A DNA stretch of 64,000 nt from Sedimentitalea nanhaiensis DSM 24252 (GTDB taxonomy: Bacteria > Pseudomonadota > Alphaproteobacteria > Rhodobacterales > Rhodobacteraceae), in contig NZ_KI421509.1 in the NCBI RefSeq assembly GCF_000473225.1, positions 1,078,045 to 1,142,044 on the forward strand, written 5' to 3'. A model generated the notes under the pieces. The model was given only the letters and a program-made list of their open reading frames with translations. It was not told the DNA's origin and ran no database searches. The translations under genes were made by a program, and so were the position numbers. Below are positions 33,809 to 44,604 of this stretch, in pieces; position 1 is the stretch's first letter; every line of letters starts with the position of its first letter.

Positions 33809-34408
33809 TCAGCTGCCCCAGATCACCCGAACATAGTTGCGGGTTTCCTTGTAGGGCGGCACGCCCCCGTGTTTCTTGACCGCCTCGGGTCCCGCATTAT
33901 AGGCCGCCAATGCCAGCCGCCAGGATCCAAAGGCCCGGTACTGGCGCGCCAGATACCGTGCGCCGCCATCCAGGTTCTCGTAAGGATCGTCCGGATTGAC
34001 CCCCAGAGACCGGGCAGTTGACGGCATCAACTGCGCCAACCCCATGGCTCCCTTGTGTGACCGGGCATTTGGGTTCCAGCCCGATTCCTGCTGGACCAGA
34101 CGGGCGAACAGATCCTCGGGGATACTGTGACGCCGCGCTGCCTCTTTGGCCATGGTCAGATACTTGCCCTTGTACTTACCGAAATATCCCTTTTTGACCC
34201 ATTTCGACGGGGTATGTATCGTGGCCGGCCGCAACCTTGACGAATTGGCATATTGTTTGGACGCACGCCCATCCAGAACCCGTGTCTGCGAATTGAACAG
34301 ATTGCGCTGGCTCTTGGTCGAGAACATGTCCGCCCCAGCAGGCGCGTCAAAACCCACGCCCACAACAACCACACCCGCAACAACCATCTTCAACGCCAGC
34401 CTGCGCAT
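33809..34408 (-). CDS. lytic transglycosylase, SLT domain
   Basis: Periplasmic murein-cleaving enzyme of the Slt70 catalytic-domain type, 199 residues. A signal peptide (hydrophobic about 5-20) precedes AGADMFST. The catalytic region reads [35 protein letters not shown]: the Glu in QQESGWNP and the motif [10 protein letters not shown] are typical. [33 protein letters not shown] closes the fold. The start follows GGGGACC. It diverges from ssb. Confidence 0.9.
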   Translation of the reverse strand: MRRLALKMVVAGVVVVGVGFDAPAGADMFSTKSQRNLFNSQTRVLDGRASKQYANSSRLRPATIHTPSKWVKKGYFGKYKGKYLTMAKEAARRHSIPEDLFARLVQQESGWNPNARSHKGAMGLAQLMPSTARSLGVNPDDPYENLDGGARYLARQYRAFGSWRLALAAYNAGPEAVKKHGGVPPYKETRNYVRVIWGS

Positions 34409-34502
34409 CTGGTCCCCGCCCTGTCCAATAACTGCCTCGCGGTGCAATATACCGGGATTCGACCGAATTGCCAGACTCGGTCACCGCCGCACCATATCCT
34501 TG

Positions 34503-34535
34503 TTTCACACCTGTGGCAGACATGTATAGTCTGCC
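34503..34535 (+). promoter_or_regulatory. probable ssb promoter with overlapping dyad
   Basis: TTTCAC (34503-34508), 16 bp, TATAGT (34525-34530). A perfect inverted repeat GGCAGAC (34515-34521), 7 bp, GTCTGCC (34529-34535) overlaps the -10 box and looks like an operator. It does not fit the alphaproteobacterial LexA direct repeat. Confidence 0.4.
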
Positions 34536-34592
34536 GCAAACCGGATCGTCCGGATTCGGAATATCAAGGAAACATACAGGAACGGATCTGCC

Positions 34593-35090
34593 ATGGCCGG
34601 CTCAGTCAACAAAGTCATTCTCATCGGAAATCTGGGGCGCGACCCAGAAGTGCGCACATTCCAGAACGGCGGCAAGGTGTGCAACCTGCGCATCGCCACG
34701 TCTGAAACCTGGAAGGACAAGAACACCGGTGAGCGCAAGGAGCGCACCGAATGGCATTCGGTGGCGATCTTCAACGAAGGTCTGGTGCGCGTCGCCGAAC
34801 AATACCTGCGCAAGGGCAGCAAGGTCTATATCGAGGGCCAGTTGCAAACCCGAAAGTGGCAGGATCAATCGGGTCAGGACCGCTACTCGACCGAAGTTGT
34901 CCTGCAGGGCTTTGGCAGCACGCTGACCATGCTGGATGGCCGCGACGGCGGCGGGAGTGGCGGCGGCGGTTACGGCGGCGGTCAAAGCGGCGGCTATGAC
35001 AGCGGTCCGCAGGATGACCGGTTTGGCGGCGGTGGCGGCGGTCAAAGCGCGCCCTCTTCGCGCGACATGGACGACGAAATACCGTTCTGA
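34593..35090 (+). CDS. ssb: single-stranded DNA-binding protein
   Basis: Tetrameric SSB covering single-stranded DNA in replication and repair. The 165 residues start [20 protein letters not shown], with the OB fold to about residue 112 ([36 protein letters not shown]). A Gly-rich disordered linker follows, and the acidic tip MDDEIPF binds partner proteins. A strong terminator follows. Confidence 0.97.
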   Translation: MAGSVNKVILIGNLGRDPEVRTFQNGGKVCNLRIATSETWKDKNTGERKERTEWHSVAIFNEGLVRVAEQYLRKGSKVYIEGQLQTRKWQDQSGQDRYSTEVVLQGFGSTLTMLDGRDGGGSGGGGYGGGQSGGYDSGPQDDRFGGGGGGQSAPSSRDMDDEIPF

Positions 35091-35143
35091 GCCTCGCGCA
35101 CCCTTACGCCGACCCAGATCAGCAACACCGCAACGCTCGCATC

Positions 35144-35171
35144 GGGACTGCCCTTCGGCAGTCCCTTTTTT
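35144..35171 (+). terminator. intrinsic terminator of ssb
   Basis: Stem GGGACTGCC (35144-35152) / GGCAGTCCC (35157-35165), loop CTTC, followed by six T. The rest of the gap from 35091 to 35411 shows no gene; AT-rich 35266-35305 may hold the promoter of the next gene. Confidence 0.9.
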
Positions 35172-35411
35172 GTGATCCCGTACCGCCATTCCCGATGCTA
35201 TGCGCCAATGCGCAACATTCCGCTGATCGCATCAGCGATGAAACGGCCTGCAGTCTGCTGTAACCACACTGTAATAAGATGTTTTTATCAATAAATTTAC
35301 AAAACAGCCCAGTCTGGCCCATGGGCCGTGGCGGTTTCAGCTTAGGGGTTTGTTAACACCTCTCGTAAAGAGTTTGAAACAATCTTGATACAAAGATGAA
35401 AGGCGCGTGGC

Positions 35412-36809
35412 GTGCAAGGCACCATACTCATCCTCGACGGTGTTTCCACCAACCGCATCATGCTGAAAGTACAACTTTCAGCGGCCTATTATCACGTCGT
35501 GCAAAGCGATGGCCTGCAAGGACTTTTGGCCTTGGCGCGGCGCTGCCGCCCCGACCTGATCGTCACCGCCATGTCGTTGCCGGACGGCAATGCCCTGGCG
35601 GTACGCGAGGTGATGCAACAGGACGAATCGCTGCGGCACATCCCGATCATCGCAGTCACCGCGCAGAACGATCCTTCCGCCCGACTGACCGCACTGGCGG
35701 GCGGAATCGACGACGTTCTGGCCCAACCGCTGGACGACCTCATCCTGCAGGCCCGAATCCGCAGCCTGATCCGCGCCCGCAGCGGAACCGAAGAGTTGCA
35801 CCCGCGCGACAGCACCCCGGACACCTTGGGATTTGCCGAACCGGTCGCCAGCTTCGAAGCTCCGGCCCAGGTTGCGTTGCTGACCCGAGATGCCGCCACC
35901 AGCTCGGTCTGGCGAGCCCGGCTCAAAGGGCTGACCCGTCATCGGCTGCAAAGCCACCAGATGAACAATATCCACGCCCTGATGGCCGACCCGGTGCCGG
36001 ACGCCATCGTGGTCGACCTGACCGGCGCACAGCCGCAACAGGGGTTGCGGCTGTTGGCCGACCTGCGCGCACGCAGCATGACCAGCCACGCCGCCCTGAT
36101 CGCCGTCGTCCCGGCTGCTGCACCGCATCTGGCCGCCGATGCGCTGGACCGCGGCGCCCATGACGTGCTGCAATGCGGGTTCTGTCCGCAGGAACTGTCG
36201 CTGCGTCTGACATCGCAACTGCGCCGCAAGGCCAGCTCGGATCGGTTGCGCGCCTCGGTACGCGACGGGCTGCGCGCCGCGGTTCGCGACCCGATGACGG
36301 GGCTTTACAACCGCCGCTATGCCCTGCCCCACCTGGCCGCGATCGCCGGCAAGGCGGCGGAAACCGGCAGCAGCTTTGCGGTGATGTTGGCCGATCTCGA
36401 CCACTTCAAACAAATCAACGACGCGTATGGTCACCAGGCCGGTGATGCGGTGCTGATCGAAACTGCCCGGCGCCTGAAAAGCCAGTTGCGCCCGATCGAC
36501 ATGATTGCGCGAGTCGGCGGCGAAGAATTTCTAATCGTGATGCCAAACACCGATCAGGCGGCGGCCACCGTCACCGCAGACCGGCTGTGCCGCCAGATCA
36601 ATGCCTTGCCGTTTCAGTGTCCCGGAACATCCCAGCCGGTCCACGTCACGACCAGCATCGGTGTCGTTGTTGGCCCTCCGGCGGGTTCAGATCCACGTCT
36701 GACGCCCGATCAGTTCGCCACCGCCCTGATCGGCCAGGCCGACCGCGCACTGTACGGCGCAAAGGGCAGCGGTCGAAATCGGGTTTCTCTGATCGGCGCA
36801 GCAGCTTGA
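35412..36809 (+). CDS. PleD-like diguanylate cyclase with degenerate receivers
   Basis: GGDEF protein of 465 residues, likely making cyclic di-GMP. A receiver fold (about 4-122) is degenerate: the second acidic residue is Gly10 (ILDG), the phospho-acceptor position is Ala53 (VTAMSLPDGN), and the conserved Lys-Pro reads Gln105-Pro106. A second receiver-like domain spans about 153-270. The GGDEF domain starts near 290 with DPMTGLYNRRY, has LADLDHFKQIND and GGEEF at 369-373, and an intact inhibitory I-site RPID at 360-363. GTG start at 35412. It stands alone. Confidence 0.88.
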   Translation: MQGTILILDGVSTNRIMLKVQLSAAYYHVVQSDGLQGLLALARRCRPDLIVTAMSLPDGNALAVREVMQQDESLRHIPIIAVTAQNDPSARLTALAGGIDDVLAQPLDDLILQARIRSLIRARSGTEELHPRDSTPDTLGFAEPVASFEAPAQVALLTRDAATSSVWRARLKGLTRHRLQSHQMNNIHALMADPVPDAIVVDLTGAQPQQGLRLLADLRARSMTSHAALIAVVPAAAPHLAADALDRGAHDVLQCGFCPQELSLRLTSQLRRKASSDRLRASVRDGLRAAVRDPMTGLYNRRYALPHLAAIAGKAAETGSSFAVMLADLDHFKQINDAYGHQAGDAVLIETARRLKSQLRPIDMIARVGGEEFLIVMPNTDQAAATVTADRLCRQINALPFQCPGTSQPVHVTTSIGVVVGPPAGSDPRLTPDQFATALIGQADRALYGAKGSGRNRVSLIGAAA

Positions 36810-37259
36810 AAGGCTGGAAAGAGTTGACGAATGCAGCGAAGCCTCGATCCCCGATCCAGACCGAATGGCTTTGTTACACGATTTCCAGTGGGGACTCGCT
36901 GTGTGACTCCAGCATGATAGCTGGAGCGCATGAGCCGTTGGGCTCCGACGAAGGACAAGACCACAAACAGGTCTGCTCACAATGACGCGCTGAAGCCGCG
37001 TGGATCGCTGCCGGTCCGCTGACCGGCAACACATGTCTGCATGTGTGAGAGGTTGGTTCGATCCCGAGAAGATCCGGACACCACCGCCGGCCGGAAAGCG
37101 TGGTCGCCGGTGTCAATTCAGCGATGCCGCGATCCCTGACCTGCCTGACCGTGAAAGTCCTGCTGCGGCTGGCCGGAAATCGCGCGAAAACCGGCTCGAT
37201 ACAACAAGCGACGCTAAAAAGGACGCCACCGGATCGAGGCCATGTCCGGACGCCGCTAT
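36810..37259. other. gene-free stretch with five clustered hairpins, candidate structured RNA
   Basis: No reading frame looks coding. Perfect short hairpins sit at 36907-36926 (CTCCAGC/GCTGGAG), 36932-36945 (GAGCC/GGCTC), 36958-36974 (AGACC/GGTCT), 37009-37028 (TGCCGGTC/GACCGGCA) and 37029-37046 (ACACATG/CATGTGT). A T-loop-like GGTTCGATCC follows at about 37055. I tested tmRNA, tRNA and RNase P patterns by eye and none fits. Confidence 0.4.
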
Positions 37260-39446
37260 CTAGCGCCCCCGTCGTTTCACATTCCCGCCCCGTTGTCCCG
37301 GCCTGCCTGCTGTTGACCGGCCCCGCGATTTGACGGCGGCATCCGACGCCTTCTCGACCGCGTATTGGCGGGCCAGCGGATCGTCGGCGATGGCCAGATC
37401 CACCGCTTCCAGGCGTTTGATCTCGTCGCGCAATCTTGCCGCCTCTTCGAATTCGAGGTTCTCGGCGGCCTTGCGCATGTCGGTGCGCAACCCGTTCAGC
37501 ACCGTCTCGAGATTGGCGCCATGCAACGGTTTGTCGATCTTTGCCGACACGCGCGACATATCCGTGTCGCCCTTGTACAGCCCCGACAGAACGTCTTCGA
37601 CGTTCTTCTTCACCGTGGCGGGGGTGATGCCGTGTTCCTGATTATAGGCGATCTGGCGGGCGCGGCGGCGATCGGTTTCGCCCAAGGCGCGCTCCATGCT
37701 GCCGGTGATGCGGTCGGCATACATGATGACGCGCCCCTCGGCGTTGCGCGCGGCGCGGCCAATGGTCTGGATCAGCGAGGTTTCGCTGCGCAGAAACCCC
37801 TCTTTATCGGCATCCAGAATGGCCACCAGCCCGCATTCGGGGATGTCCAGACCCTCGCGCAGCAGGTTGATGCCGATCAGCACGTCAAACGCCCCCAGCC
37901 GCAGATCGCGCAGGATCTCGATGCGTTCCAGCGTGTCGATATCGCTGTGCATATAACGCACCTTGATGCCCTGTTCGTGCATGTATTCGGTCAGGTCCTC
38001 GGCCATGCGTTTGGTCAGGGTTGTGACCAGGGTGCGAAACCCGTCGGCAGCCACGCGGCGGACCTCGTCCAGCAGGTCGTCGACCTGCATGTCCACGGGA
38101 CGGATTTCGACCATCGGATCCAGCAGGCCGGTGGGGCGGATCACCTGTTCGGTGAACACGCCGCCGGTCTGTTCGATTTCCCATTTCGCCGGGGTGGCAC
38201 TGACAAATACCGATTGCGGGCGCATGGCGTCCCATTCCTCGAACTTGAGCGGGCGGTTGTCCATGCAGCTGGGCAGGCGGAATCCGTGTTCGGCCAGGGT
38301 GAATTTGCGCCGATAGTCGCCTTTGTACATGCCGCCGATCTGGGGCACCGAGACATGGGATTCGTCCGCAAAAACGATCGCATTGTCAGGGATGAATTCG
38401 AACAAAGTCGGGGGCGGCTCGCCCGGAGCGCGGCCCGTCAGATAGCGCGAATAGTTCTCGATGCCGTTGCAGAAACCCTGGGCCTCGATCATTTCCAGAT
38501 CGAAATTGGTGCGCTGTTCCAGCCGTTGCGCCTCCAGCAGTTTGCCTTCGGACACCAGTTGATCCAGCCGGATGCGCAATTCGGATTTGATGTTGAGCAC
38601 CGCCTGATTAAGCGTCGGTTTCGGCGTCACATAGTGGCTGTTGGCATAGACGCGGATTTGATCGAACGCGTCGGTCTTTTCGCCGGTCAGCGGGTCGAAT
38701 TCGGTAATGCTTTCCAGTTCCTCGCCAAAAAACGACAATCGCCAGGCGCGGTCTTCCAGGTGGGCGGGAAAAATTTCGAGAGAATCGCCGCGCACCCGAA
38801 AGCTGCCGCGTTGAAAGGCCTGATCGTTGCGCTTGTATTGTTGCTCGACCAGACCGGCCATGACCTTGCGCTGGTTGTATTCGCTGCCGACCTTCAGGTC
38901 CTGGGTCATGGCACCATAGGTTTCGACGCTTCCGATACCGTAGATACAGGACACGGACGCAACGATGATCACGTCGTCGCGTTCCAGCAGGGCGCGGGTG
39001 GCCGAGTGACGCATCCGGTCGATCTGTTCGTTGATCTGGCTTTCCTTCTCGATAAAGGTGTCAGAGCGCGGAACATAGGCTTCGGGCTGATAATAGTCAT
39101 AGAAACTGACGAAATATTCGACCGCGTTGTCGGGAAAGAACCCCTTGAATTCACCGTAGAGTTGCGCCGCCAGCGTCTTGTTGGGGGCCAGAATGATGGC
39201 CGGTCGCTGGGTCTGTTCGATCACCTTGGCCATGGTAAAGGTCTTGCCGGTGCCGGTGGCCCCCAGCAGCACCTGATTGCGTTCGCCGTCCAGCACGCCC
39301 TGCGACAGTTCTTCGATGGCGGTAGGCTGGTCGCCAGCCGGTTCGAAATCGGTTGCCATGACGAACCGTTTGCCACCTTCCAGCTTTTCGCGCGCGGGTG
39401 GCGTGTTCATCATTGGCATCGAGGTGTCGGTATGGACATGGGGCAT
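37260..39446 (-). CDS. uvrB: UvrABC system protein B
   Basis: Damage-verifying helicase of nucleotide excision repair. The 728 residues have Walker [15 protein letters not shown], the beta-hairpin region [26 protein letters not shown], helicase motifs including [10 protein letters not shown] and [19 protein letters not shown], and a C-terminal UVR domain ([28 protein letters not shown]) that meets UvrC. A basic Gly/Arg tail ([20 protein letters not shown]) ends it. The start at 39446 follows GGAG; the frame is open upstream but lacks similarity. Confidence 0.96.
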   Translation of the reverse strand: MPHVHTDTSMPMMNTPPAREKLEGGKRFVMATDFEPAGDQPTAIEELSQGVLDGERNQVLLGATGTGKTFTMAKVIEQTQRPAIILAPNKTLAAQLYGEFKGFFPDNAVEYFVSFYDYYQPEAYVPRSDTFIEKESQINEQIDRMRHSATRALLERDDVIIVASVSCIYGIGSVETYGAMTQDLKVGSEYNQRKVMAGLVEQQYKRNDQAFQRGSFRVRGDSLEIFPAHLEDRAWRLSFFGEELESITEFDPLTGEKTDAFDQIRVYANSHYVTPKPTLNQAVLNIKSELRIRLDQLVSEGKLLEAQRLEQRTNFDLEMIEAQGFCNGIENYSRYLTGRAPGEPPPTLFEFIPDNAIVFADESHVSVPQIGGMYKGDYRRKFTLAEHGFRLPSCMDNRPLKFEEWDAMRPQSVFVSATPAKWEIEQTGGVFTEQVIRPTGLLDPMVEIRPVDMQVDDLLDEVRRVAADGFRTLVTTLTKRMAEDLTEYMHEQGIKVRYMHSDIDTLERIEILRDLRLGAFDVLIGINLLREGLDIPECGLVAILDADKEGFLRSETSLIQTIGRAARNAEGRVIMYADRITGSMERALGETDRRRARQIAYNQEHGITPATVKKNVEDVLSGLYKGDTDMSRVSAKIDKPLHGANLETVLNGLRTDMRKAAENLEFEEAARLRDEIKRLEAVDLAIADDPLARQYAVEKASDAAVKSRGRSTAGRPGQRGGNVKRRGR

Positions 39447-39645
39447 GGGGGACTCCGGCAGCGCAAGCCACAGAGTTGTTGCCTTTTGGATCGGGTTCAA
39501 GCCCCATTGCCGGAAATCGCCTCTGGTGTTGTCAGAAATTGTCATCGGGTTGAACCGCTGGCCTTGCCCCGGCGCGGCAAAACGGACCTTGCCCATGGAC
39601 GGCAAATCCTGGATAAACGGGCCGACGATCATCAGGAGCCACACC

Positions 39646-39957
39646 ATGCGCGCCCGCATCTATCAGCCTGCCAGAACCGCGATGTCCTCGGGCACCGCCA
39701 AGACCCGAAACTGGGTTCTGGATTATGCCCCCGCAAGTGCGCGGGATGTCGATCCGCTGATGGGATGGACCTCGTCCGATGATATGCAAAGCCAGGTGCG
39801 GTTGCGCTTTGACACCTGCGAAGCGGCACTGGAATATGCCGAGGCGCACGGAATCGACGCCCAGGTGTTCGAGCCGAAGAAGCGCAAACCCAACGTGCGC
39901 CCCGGTGGCTATGGCGAGAACTTTGCCACCAACCGGCGCGGTGTCTGGACCCACTGA
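39646..39957 (+). CDS. ETC complex I subunit, NDUFS4-like
   Basis: Accessory subunit of respiratory complex I known in alphaproteobacteria and mitochondria (18-kDa/AQDQ subunit). The 103 residues begin [20 protein letters not shown] and contain [28 protein letters not shown] and [12 protein letters not shown], the family blocks. The start follows CAGGAG. It diverges from uvrB, away from the nuo operon. Confidence 0.9.
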   Translation: MRARIYQPARTAMSSGTAKTRNWVLDYAPASARDVDPLMGWTSSDDMQSQVRLRFDTCEAALEYAEAHGIDAQVFEPKKRKPNVRPGGYGENFATNRRGVWTH

Positions 39958-40032
39958 TCGGATGTGTTGATCCTCCATGGATCTGGCGCTTGCTCACCCC
40001 GGGACGAGCGTTTGATCGGCCTGCAGGATGCA

Positions 40033-40105
40033 ACGTTAGATCAACTGCAGAGAACCGTCGACTTCTAAGTCGATCATACGGCCTGGATCACACCCTCTGG
40101 CGCGG
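40033..40105 (+). pseudogene. possible tRNA-Arg(TCT) relic
   Basis: From about 40036 the sequence runs TTAGATCAACTG, then GTCGACTTCTAA and TCGAT, close to the D-arm and anticodon arm of the intact tRNA-Arg(TCT) at 54207 (TTAGCTCAACTG, GTCGACTTCTAA, TCGAC). Similarity stops after the anticodon arm, and acceptor and D-stem pairing is lost. It marks the left edge of the copper block. Seen by eye; chance is not excluded. Confidence 0.35.
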
Positions 40106-40463
40106 TAATTGCCAAGAAAATCAGTGCCTTCGGTTGATATCCCCCGCTGCTGGATGCCATGCGATTGCATAGTTGATTGCATGGAGGCCCATCAGGGTGC
40201 CCCAAGAAAAAACCTTCACCAAAGGCGCGCCCGACAAGGCCGCCACAAAGGAGGTTCAGCGACGCGCTAGCGCGATGCCCGTTACCCCAATCCCTGTTTG
40301 TTGGAGGTGGGCGCACGGTCGAAGGGATGGCGTTTCCATAAATTTTGGAAGCGGCGCAACTTCACCGAAACTTTTGGGACATAGCCGCGATTGTCGGTAA
40401 TCGAGGCGTCCCGGGAAGCAGCCGGGGTCTACCCGCATCCCCTATCGCGGGGTTCCGGGTCTA
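40106..40463. other. gene-free stretch left of the APC permease
   Basis: No convincing reading frame from 39958 to 40463. It carries the tRNA-like relic, two direct copies of ATTGCAT 12 bp apart (40164 and 40176), and CCTATCG/CGATAGG arms around 40441 and 40469 near the permease stop that could help terminate it. Confidence 0.4.
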
Positions 40464-41828
40464 CTAATCGATAGGCCGGGCCCGTTGATGCCCGATGTGA
40501 TCTTCGTCGGCACCGAAGGACACGAACCGCCCGAGATACAGCCGCTCGGCCAGCAGGGCCGTCAGCATGGTGGCCAAAGCGACGATGACGATGGCGGGAT
40601 CGGCGCGCCACTTGAACAGTGTGAAGGCGGCAAGGACCGCCGCGTCCAGAGCCAGCGCCGTCAGGATCACCCAGCCCCGCGCGCCGATCCGGTGCCGCAG
40701 GTTCCGCCACACGCCCCAATGCACCACCATGTCCATGACGAGATAGAAGAACGCACCAAGCGAGGCGATCCGGCCAAGATCGAACAACACGGTCAGGGCA
40801 CTGGCGATCGCCACGGTATAGATCAGCATATGCGACCGGATCCCGCCCGACAGGCCAAAATGGCTGTGCGGGATCATCTGCATCTCGGTCAGCATGGTCA
40901 GCATCCGCGACACTGCAAAGACGCTGGCGATCAGGCCCGACGCGGTGGCCACCATGGCCAAGACGACGGTCAGATAGAACCCGGTCTGGCCCAGTACCGG
41001 CTGCGCCGCCTCGGCCAGGGCATAGTCGCGCGCCTGCTGGATCTGCCCGGGCGTCAGAGCCGATCCGACGGCCAGCGCCACCAACAGATAGACGACGACA
41101 CAGACCATGATCGAGATCAGGATGGTGCGCCCGACATTCCGCCGGGGGTCGGTGATCTCGCCACCGCTGTTGGTAATCGTCGTGAACCCCTTGAACGCCA
41201 GGATCGACAGGGCCACGGATGCGGCGAACCCCGTGATCCCATTTTCCGACAGGCGGACGACGGGTGACCAGTTTTCCATCCCGCTGGCCCAGAGGGCGGC
41301 AACACCGAACAACGCGATGCCGCCGATCTTTACCGCCGACATCACCACCGACCACAGGCCCACAGAACGGTTGCCGGAAACGTTGACCAGATAGGCCATC
41401 ACGATCAGCGCAACTCCGATCGCGGGCACCAGCGGCCCGTCCTGAATGCCAAAGGGACGCAGCGCATAGGTGGCAAAGGTCCGCGCCACCAGGCTTTCGT
41501 TGATAACCATCGACAGCGCCATCAGCACCGAGGCCGCCGCCGCCACGGCACCGGGGCCATAGGCCTTGGTCAAGATCATCGCGATACCGCCGGACGAGGG
41601 CCAGGTGTTCGACATCACGATATAGCTGTAGGCGCTGAACATCGTCACCACCGCGCCCAGCACGAAAGAGAGCGGGAACAGTGGCCCGGCAAGACCGGCG
41701 ATCTGCCCGGTCAGGGCAAAGATCCCCGCCCCGATCATCACCCCGGTGCCCATGGCAACGGCGTTGGTCAAGCTGATGCTGCCGGCCCCCTCGGGCACGG
41801 CAGCGTGTTTGTGTCCGGTTCCGGTCAT
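40464..41828 (-). CDS. APC-superfamily amino acid/polyamine permease
   Basis: Inner-membrane transporter of 454 residues with about 12 spans. SLTNAVAMGTGVMIGAGIFALTGQIAG is the unwound TM1 motif of APC transporters; FKGFTTITNSGGEITDPRRNVGRTI is the conserved TM6 and loop. Start at 41828 after AAGGAGAG. It is the distal gene of the leftward copper unit, 368 bp after copA. Its substrate and its link to copper are unknown; it may only be carried along. Confidence 0.88.
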   Translation of the reverse strand: MTGTGHKHAAVPEGAGSISLTNAVAMGTGVMIGAGIFALTGQIAGLAGPLFPLSFVLGAVVTMFSAYSYIVMSNTWPSSGGIAMILTKAYGPGAVAAAASVLMALSMVINESLVARTFATYALRPFGIQDGPLVPAIGVALIVMAYLVNVSGNRSVGLWSVVMSAVKIGGIALFGVAALWASGMENWSPVVRLSENGITGFAASVALSILAFKGFTTITNSGGEITDPRRNVGRTILISIMVCVVVYLLVALAVGSALTPGQIQQARDYALAEAAQPVLGQTGFYLTVVLAMVATASGLIASVFAVSRMLTMLTEMQMIPHSHFGLSGGIRSHMLIYTVAIASALTVLFDLGRIASLGAFFYLVMDMVVHWGVWRNLRHRIGARGWVILTALALDAAVLAAFTLFKWRADPAIVIVALATMLTALLAERLYLGRFVSFGADEDHIGHQRARPID

Positions 41829-42196
41829 CGGATTCTCTCCTTGTTCCCTGGCATTGTCATGCGACCGCAGCTGCGGTGGCGCGAAGCGTTGTGCCGGGGT
41901 GTCCCACGCAAACTGCCTCAAACGCCTGTCTGAGTGTCAGCACATCGGACAATGGCCGGTGGGCCATCAGGTTGGCCAACCCCGGCGCGACACCGCAACC
42001 GTCGACCGGATAGCCGGCCCCCTGTACGGGCAGGGCCATGTCCCGCATCACCATCAGACAGTCGGGGCTGGCAGGACGCAGCGCGATACCGTCACGACCC
42101 GGCCAAGCTCCGGGCCACTCAACAAGCGGGCCCGGTGCTGGCCGACAACACCGGCGCCGCCCAGACCCCATACCGTGGCTGCGCCCGCGCTTTGGG
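41829..42196. other. gap between copA and the permease gene
   Basis: A minus-strand open frame of about 104 codons (41857-42171) exists, but its product is Pro/Arg/Gly-rich at one end, has no recognisable motif and no ribosome binding site that I can see. I treat the gap as non-coding or as a decayed gene. Confidence 0.3.
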
Positions 42197-44542
42197 TCAA
42201 ATCCTGGCCCCCCGAAGGCGCAATGCGTTCAGCACCACAGAGATCGACGAGGCGCTCATCGCGAAGGCGGCAAACATCGGGCTGATCAGGATCCCGAGGA
42301 GCGGATACAGGAGACCCGCCGCCACCGGCACCCCGAAGGCATTGTAGATCAGCGCAAAAAACAGGTTCTGCCGGATATTGCGCATCGTGACGCGGGCCAG
42401 CCGCCGGGCGCGGACAATACCGTCCAGATTGCCCTTGACCAAGGTGATCCCCGCGCTCTCGATGGCCACGTCGGCACCGGTGCCCATGGCGATGCCGACA
42501 TCGGCCTGGGCCAGCGCCGGGGCGTCGTTCACCCCATCGCCCGCCATTGCCACTTTGCGCCCCTCGGCCTGAAGTTCGCGGACGATGCGCGCCTTGTCCT
42601 CGGGCAGCACATCGGCGCGGATCTCATCGATGCCCAACCGCGCGGCGACAGCCCTGGCGGTGCGCTCGTTGTCGCCGGTCGCCATGATGATGCGAAAGCC
42701 CAGCTCATGCAGGGCTTTCAGCGCGGCGGGAGTGGTCTCTTTGACCGGGTCCGACACCGCGACCAGACCGGCCAGCGCCCCGTCGACCACCACAAACATC
42801 ACGGTCTCGCCCTCGTCCCGGCGGGCATTGGCGATCTCGATCAGATCGCCCGCGTCGAGGCCGAGATCCTCGACCAGCTTGCGGTTGCCGAGGGCGACCG
42901 CCTTGCCATCCACGATGCCGGTCACACCCTTGCCGGTCACCGCCTGGAAATCGCTGGCCGCGCCCAAAGCGACGCCGCGTTCCTCGGCTCCGGCCACAAT
43001 GGCCTCGGCCAGCGGATGTTCCGACCCCTTTTCGAGCGTCGCGGCCAGACCCAGCACTTCGCCCTCGTCATGGCCCAGCTGGGGCAGGATCGCCACCAAC
43101 TGCGGCTTGCCCATGGTCAACGTACCGGTTTTGTCCACAATCAGCGTATCGACCTTTTCGAACTGTTCCAGCGCCTCGGCGTTTTTGATCAATACGCCGA
43201 CCTGCGCCCCCCTGCCGGTAGCGGTCATGATCGACATCGGCGTGGCCAGGCCCAGAGCGCAGGGACATGCGATGATCAGCACCGCCACCGCCGCGACCAG
43301 CGCATAGGACAGTGCCGGTGCCGGCCCCCAGAGCGCCCAGCCGACAAAGGCCAGAACCGCGACCACGATGACGGCTGGCACGAACATACCTGCGACCTGA
43401 TCTGCGTATTTCTGGATCGGTGCACGCGAACGCTGTGCGTTCGACACCATCTCGACGATCTGGCTCAGCATCGTGTCCGAGCCGACCCGCTTCGCCTCCA
43501 TCACCAGACTGCCGGTGCCGTTGATGGTGGCGCCGGTAAGCGTATCGCCCGCCAGCTTCTCGACCGGGACCGGCTCGCCGGTGATCATGCTTTCATCGAC
43601 CGAGGAGCGGCCTTCGGTCACAACCCCGTCCACCGGCACCTTGTCGCCGGGACGCACCCGCAGCCGGTCCCCCGGCTGGACCTCGTCCAGGGGGATTTCC
43701 TCTTCGCGGCCATCGGCGCGGATGACCCGCGCGGTCTTGGCCGCCATGTCCAGCAGCGCCCGTATCGCCTTGCCGGTGCCCTCACGGGCGCGCAGCTCCA
43801 TCACCTGCCCCAGCAGGACAAGGGTAACGATGACCGCCGCCGCCTCGAAATAGACGCCCACATTGCCATCGGCATCGCGGAAGCCATCGGGAAAGACCTG
43901 CGGCCGCAGCACCGCGACGATGCTGAACAGCCAAGCCGCCATCACCCCCATCGAGATCAACGAGAACATGTTCAGATGCTGGGTCCGGAACGAGTTCCAG
44001 CCCCGCACCATGAACGGCCAGCCGCACCACCAGACGACCGGTGTTCCCAGCACCAGTTCGATCCAAAGCGTCATGCGTTCGCCAAACAGCGCGCGCACGC
44101 CCGGAAAACCCAGATAAGGCGCCATGGTAAGCACCAGCAGCGGCAGCGTCAGGACCGCGCCGACCCGGAACCGGCGGGTGAAATCCACAAGTTCCGGGTT
44201 GGGGCCGTCCTCGGCCATCGCCGCGTTTTCCAGCTCCAGCCCCATGCCGCAAAGCGGACAGGAGCCGGGATCGGTCTGGCGCACCTGCAAGTGCATCGGA
44301 CAGGTATAGACGCTCCCTGTCCAACCCACGGGCACGCTGTCATAGCGGCCGTCAGGCTCGGCTGTACCCCCATGGCAATCGGCATGGGCATGGGGCACCC
44401 CCGCCGCTTGCTGTTCCGAAACAAGTGTCATGCCGCATTTCGGGCAGTTTCCGGGCTCGGGTTGCCGCACCTCCGGGTGCATCGGGCAGGTAAACAGCGC
44501 CGGGGTTTCCGGCGTCTGATCGCTGTAAGTGGCGTGGTCCAT
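42197..44542 (-). CDS. copA: Cu(I)-exporting P1B-type ATPase
   Basis: Exports copper from the cytoplasm. The 781 residues start with two YHS-like heavy-metal-binding modules ([11 protein letters not shown]...CPKCGM at 18-38; [11 protein letters not shown]...CPLCGM at 79-100) in place of HMA domains. The motor has TGE (321-323), the intramembrane CPC (426-428, [11 protein letters not shown]) and DKTGTLT with the phosphorylated Asp470. The last helices carry IYNAFG and MSASS, the P1B-1 copper signature. It follows the beta-propeller gene with 62 bp between. Confidence 0.94.
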   Translation of the reverse strand: MDHATYSDQTPETPALFTCPMHPEVRQPEPGNCPKCGMTLVSEQQAAGVPHAHADCHGGTAEPDGRYDSVPVGWTGSVYTCPMHLQVRQTDPGSCPLCGMGLELENAAMAEDGPNPELVDFTRRFRVGAVLTLPLLVLTMAPYLGFPGVRALFGERMTLWIELVLGTPVVWWCGWPFMVRGWNSFRTQHLNMFSLISMGVMAAWLFSIVAVLRPQVFPDGFRDADGNVGVYFEAAAVIVTLVLLGQVMELRAREGTGKAIRALLDMAAKTARVIRADGREEEIPLDEVQPGDRLRVRPGDKVPVDGVVTEGRSSVDESMITGEPVPVEKLAGDTLTGATINGTGSLVMEAKRVGSDTMLSQIVEMVSNAQRSRAPIQKYADQVAGMFVPAVIVVAVLAFVGWALWGPAPALSYALVAAVAVLIIACPCALGLATPMSIMTATGRGAQVGVLIKNAEALEQFEKVDTLIVDKTGTLTMGKPQLVAILPQLGHDEGEVLGLAATLEKGSEHPLAEAIVAGAEERGVALGAASDFQAVTGKGVTGIVDGKAVALGNRKLVEDLGLDAGDLIEIANARRDEGETVMFVVVDGALAGLVAVSDPVKETTPAALKALHELGFRIIMATGDNERTARAVAARLGIDEIRADVLPEDKARIVRELQAEGRKVAMAGDGVNDAPALAQADVGIAMGTGADVAIESAGITLVKGNLDGIVRARRLARVTMRNIRQNLFFALIYNAFGVPVAAGLLYPLLGILISPMFAAFAMSASSISVVLNALRLRGARI

Positions 44543-44604
44543 GCTGGGTCCGTCTGTTGAGTGTTTCGGTCGATGATCGAAAGGAAGCGGGCGCGGTGCC
44601 CGCT

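Noticed and set aside
36907-37089. Two-piece tmRNA acceptor piece suggested by GGTTCGATCC and a later ACACCA
   Set aside because: The distance from the T-loop to the CCA is too long for a 5-bp T stem plus 7-bp acceptor, and no tag reading frame or GACGGG-type start is present.
39447-39645. LexA box before uvrB
   Set aside because: No GTTC-N7-GTTC or complement was found in the region between uvrB and the divergent gene.
41857-42171. Minus-strand frame of about 104 codons between copA and the permease
   Set aside because: Composition is atypical, there is no motif and no ribosome binding site; kept only as a described gap.
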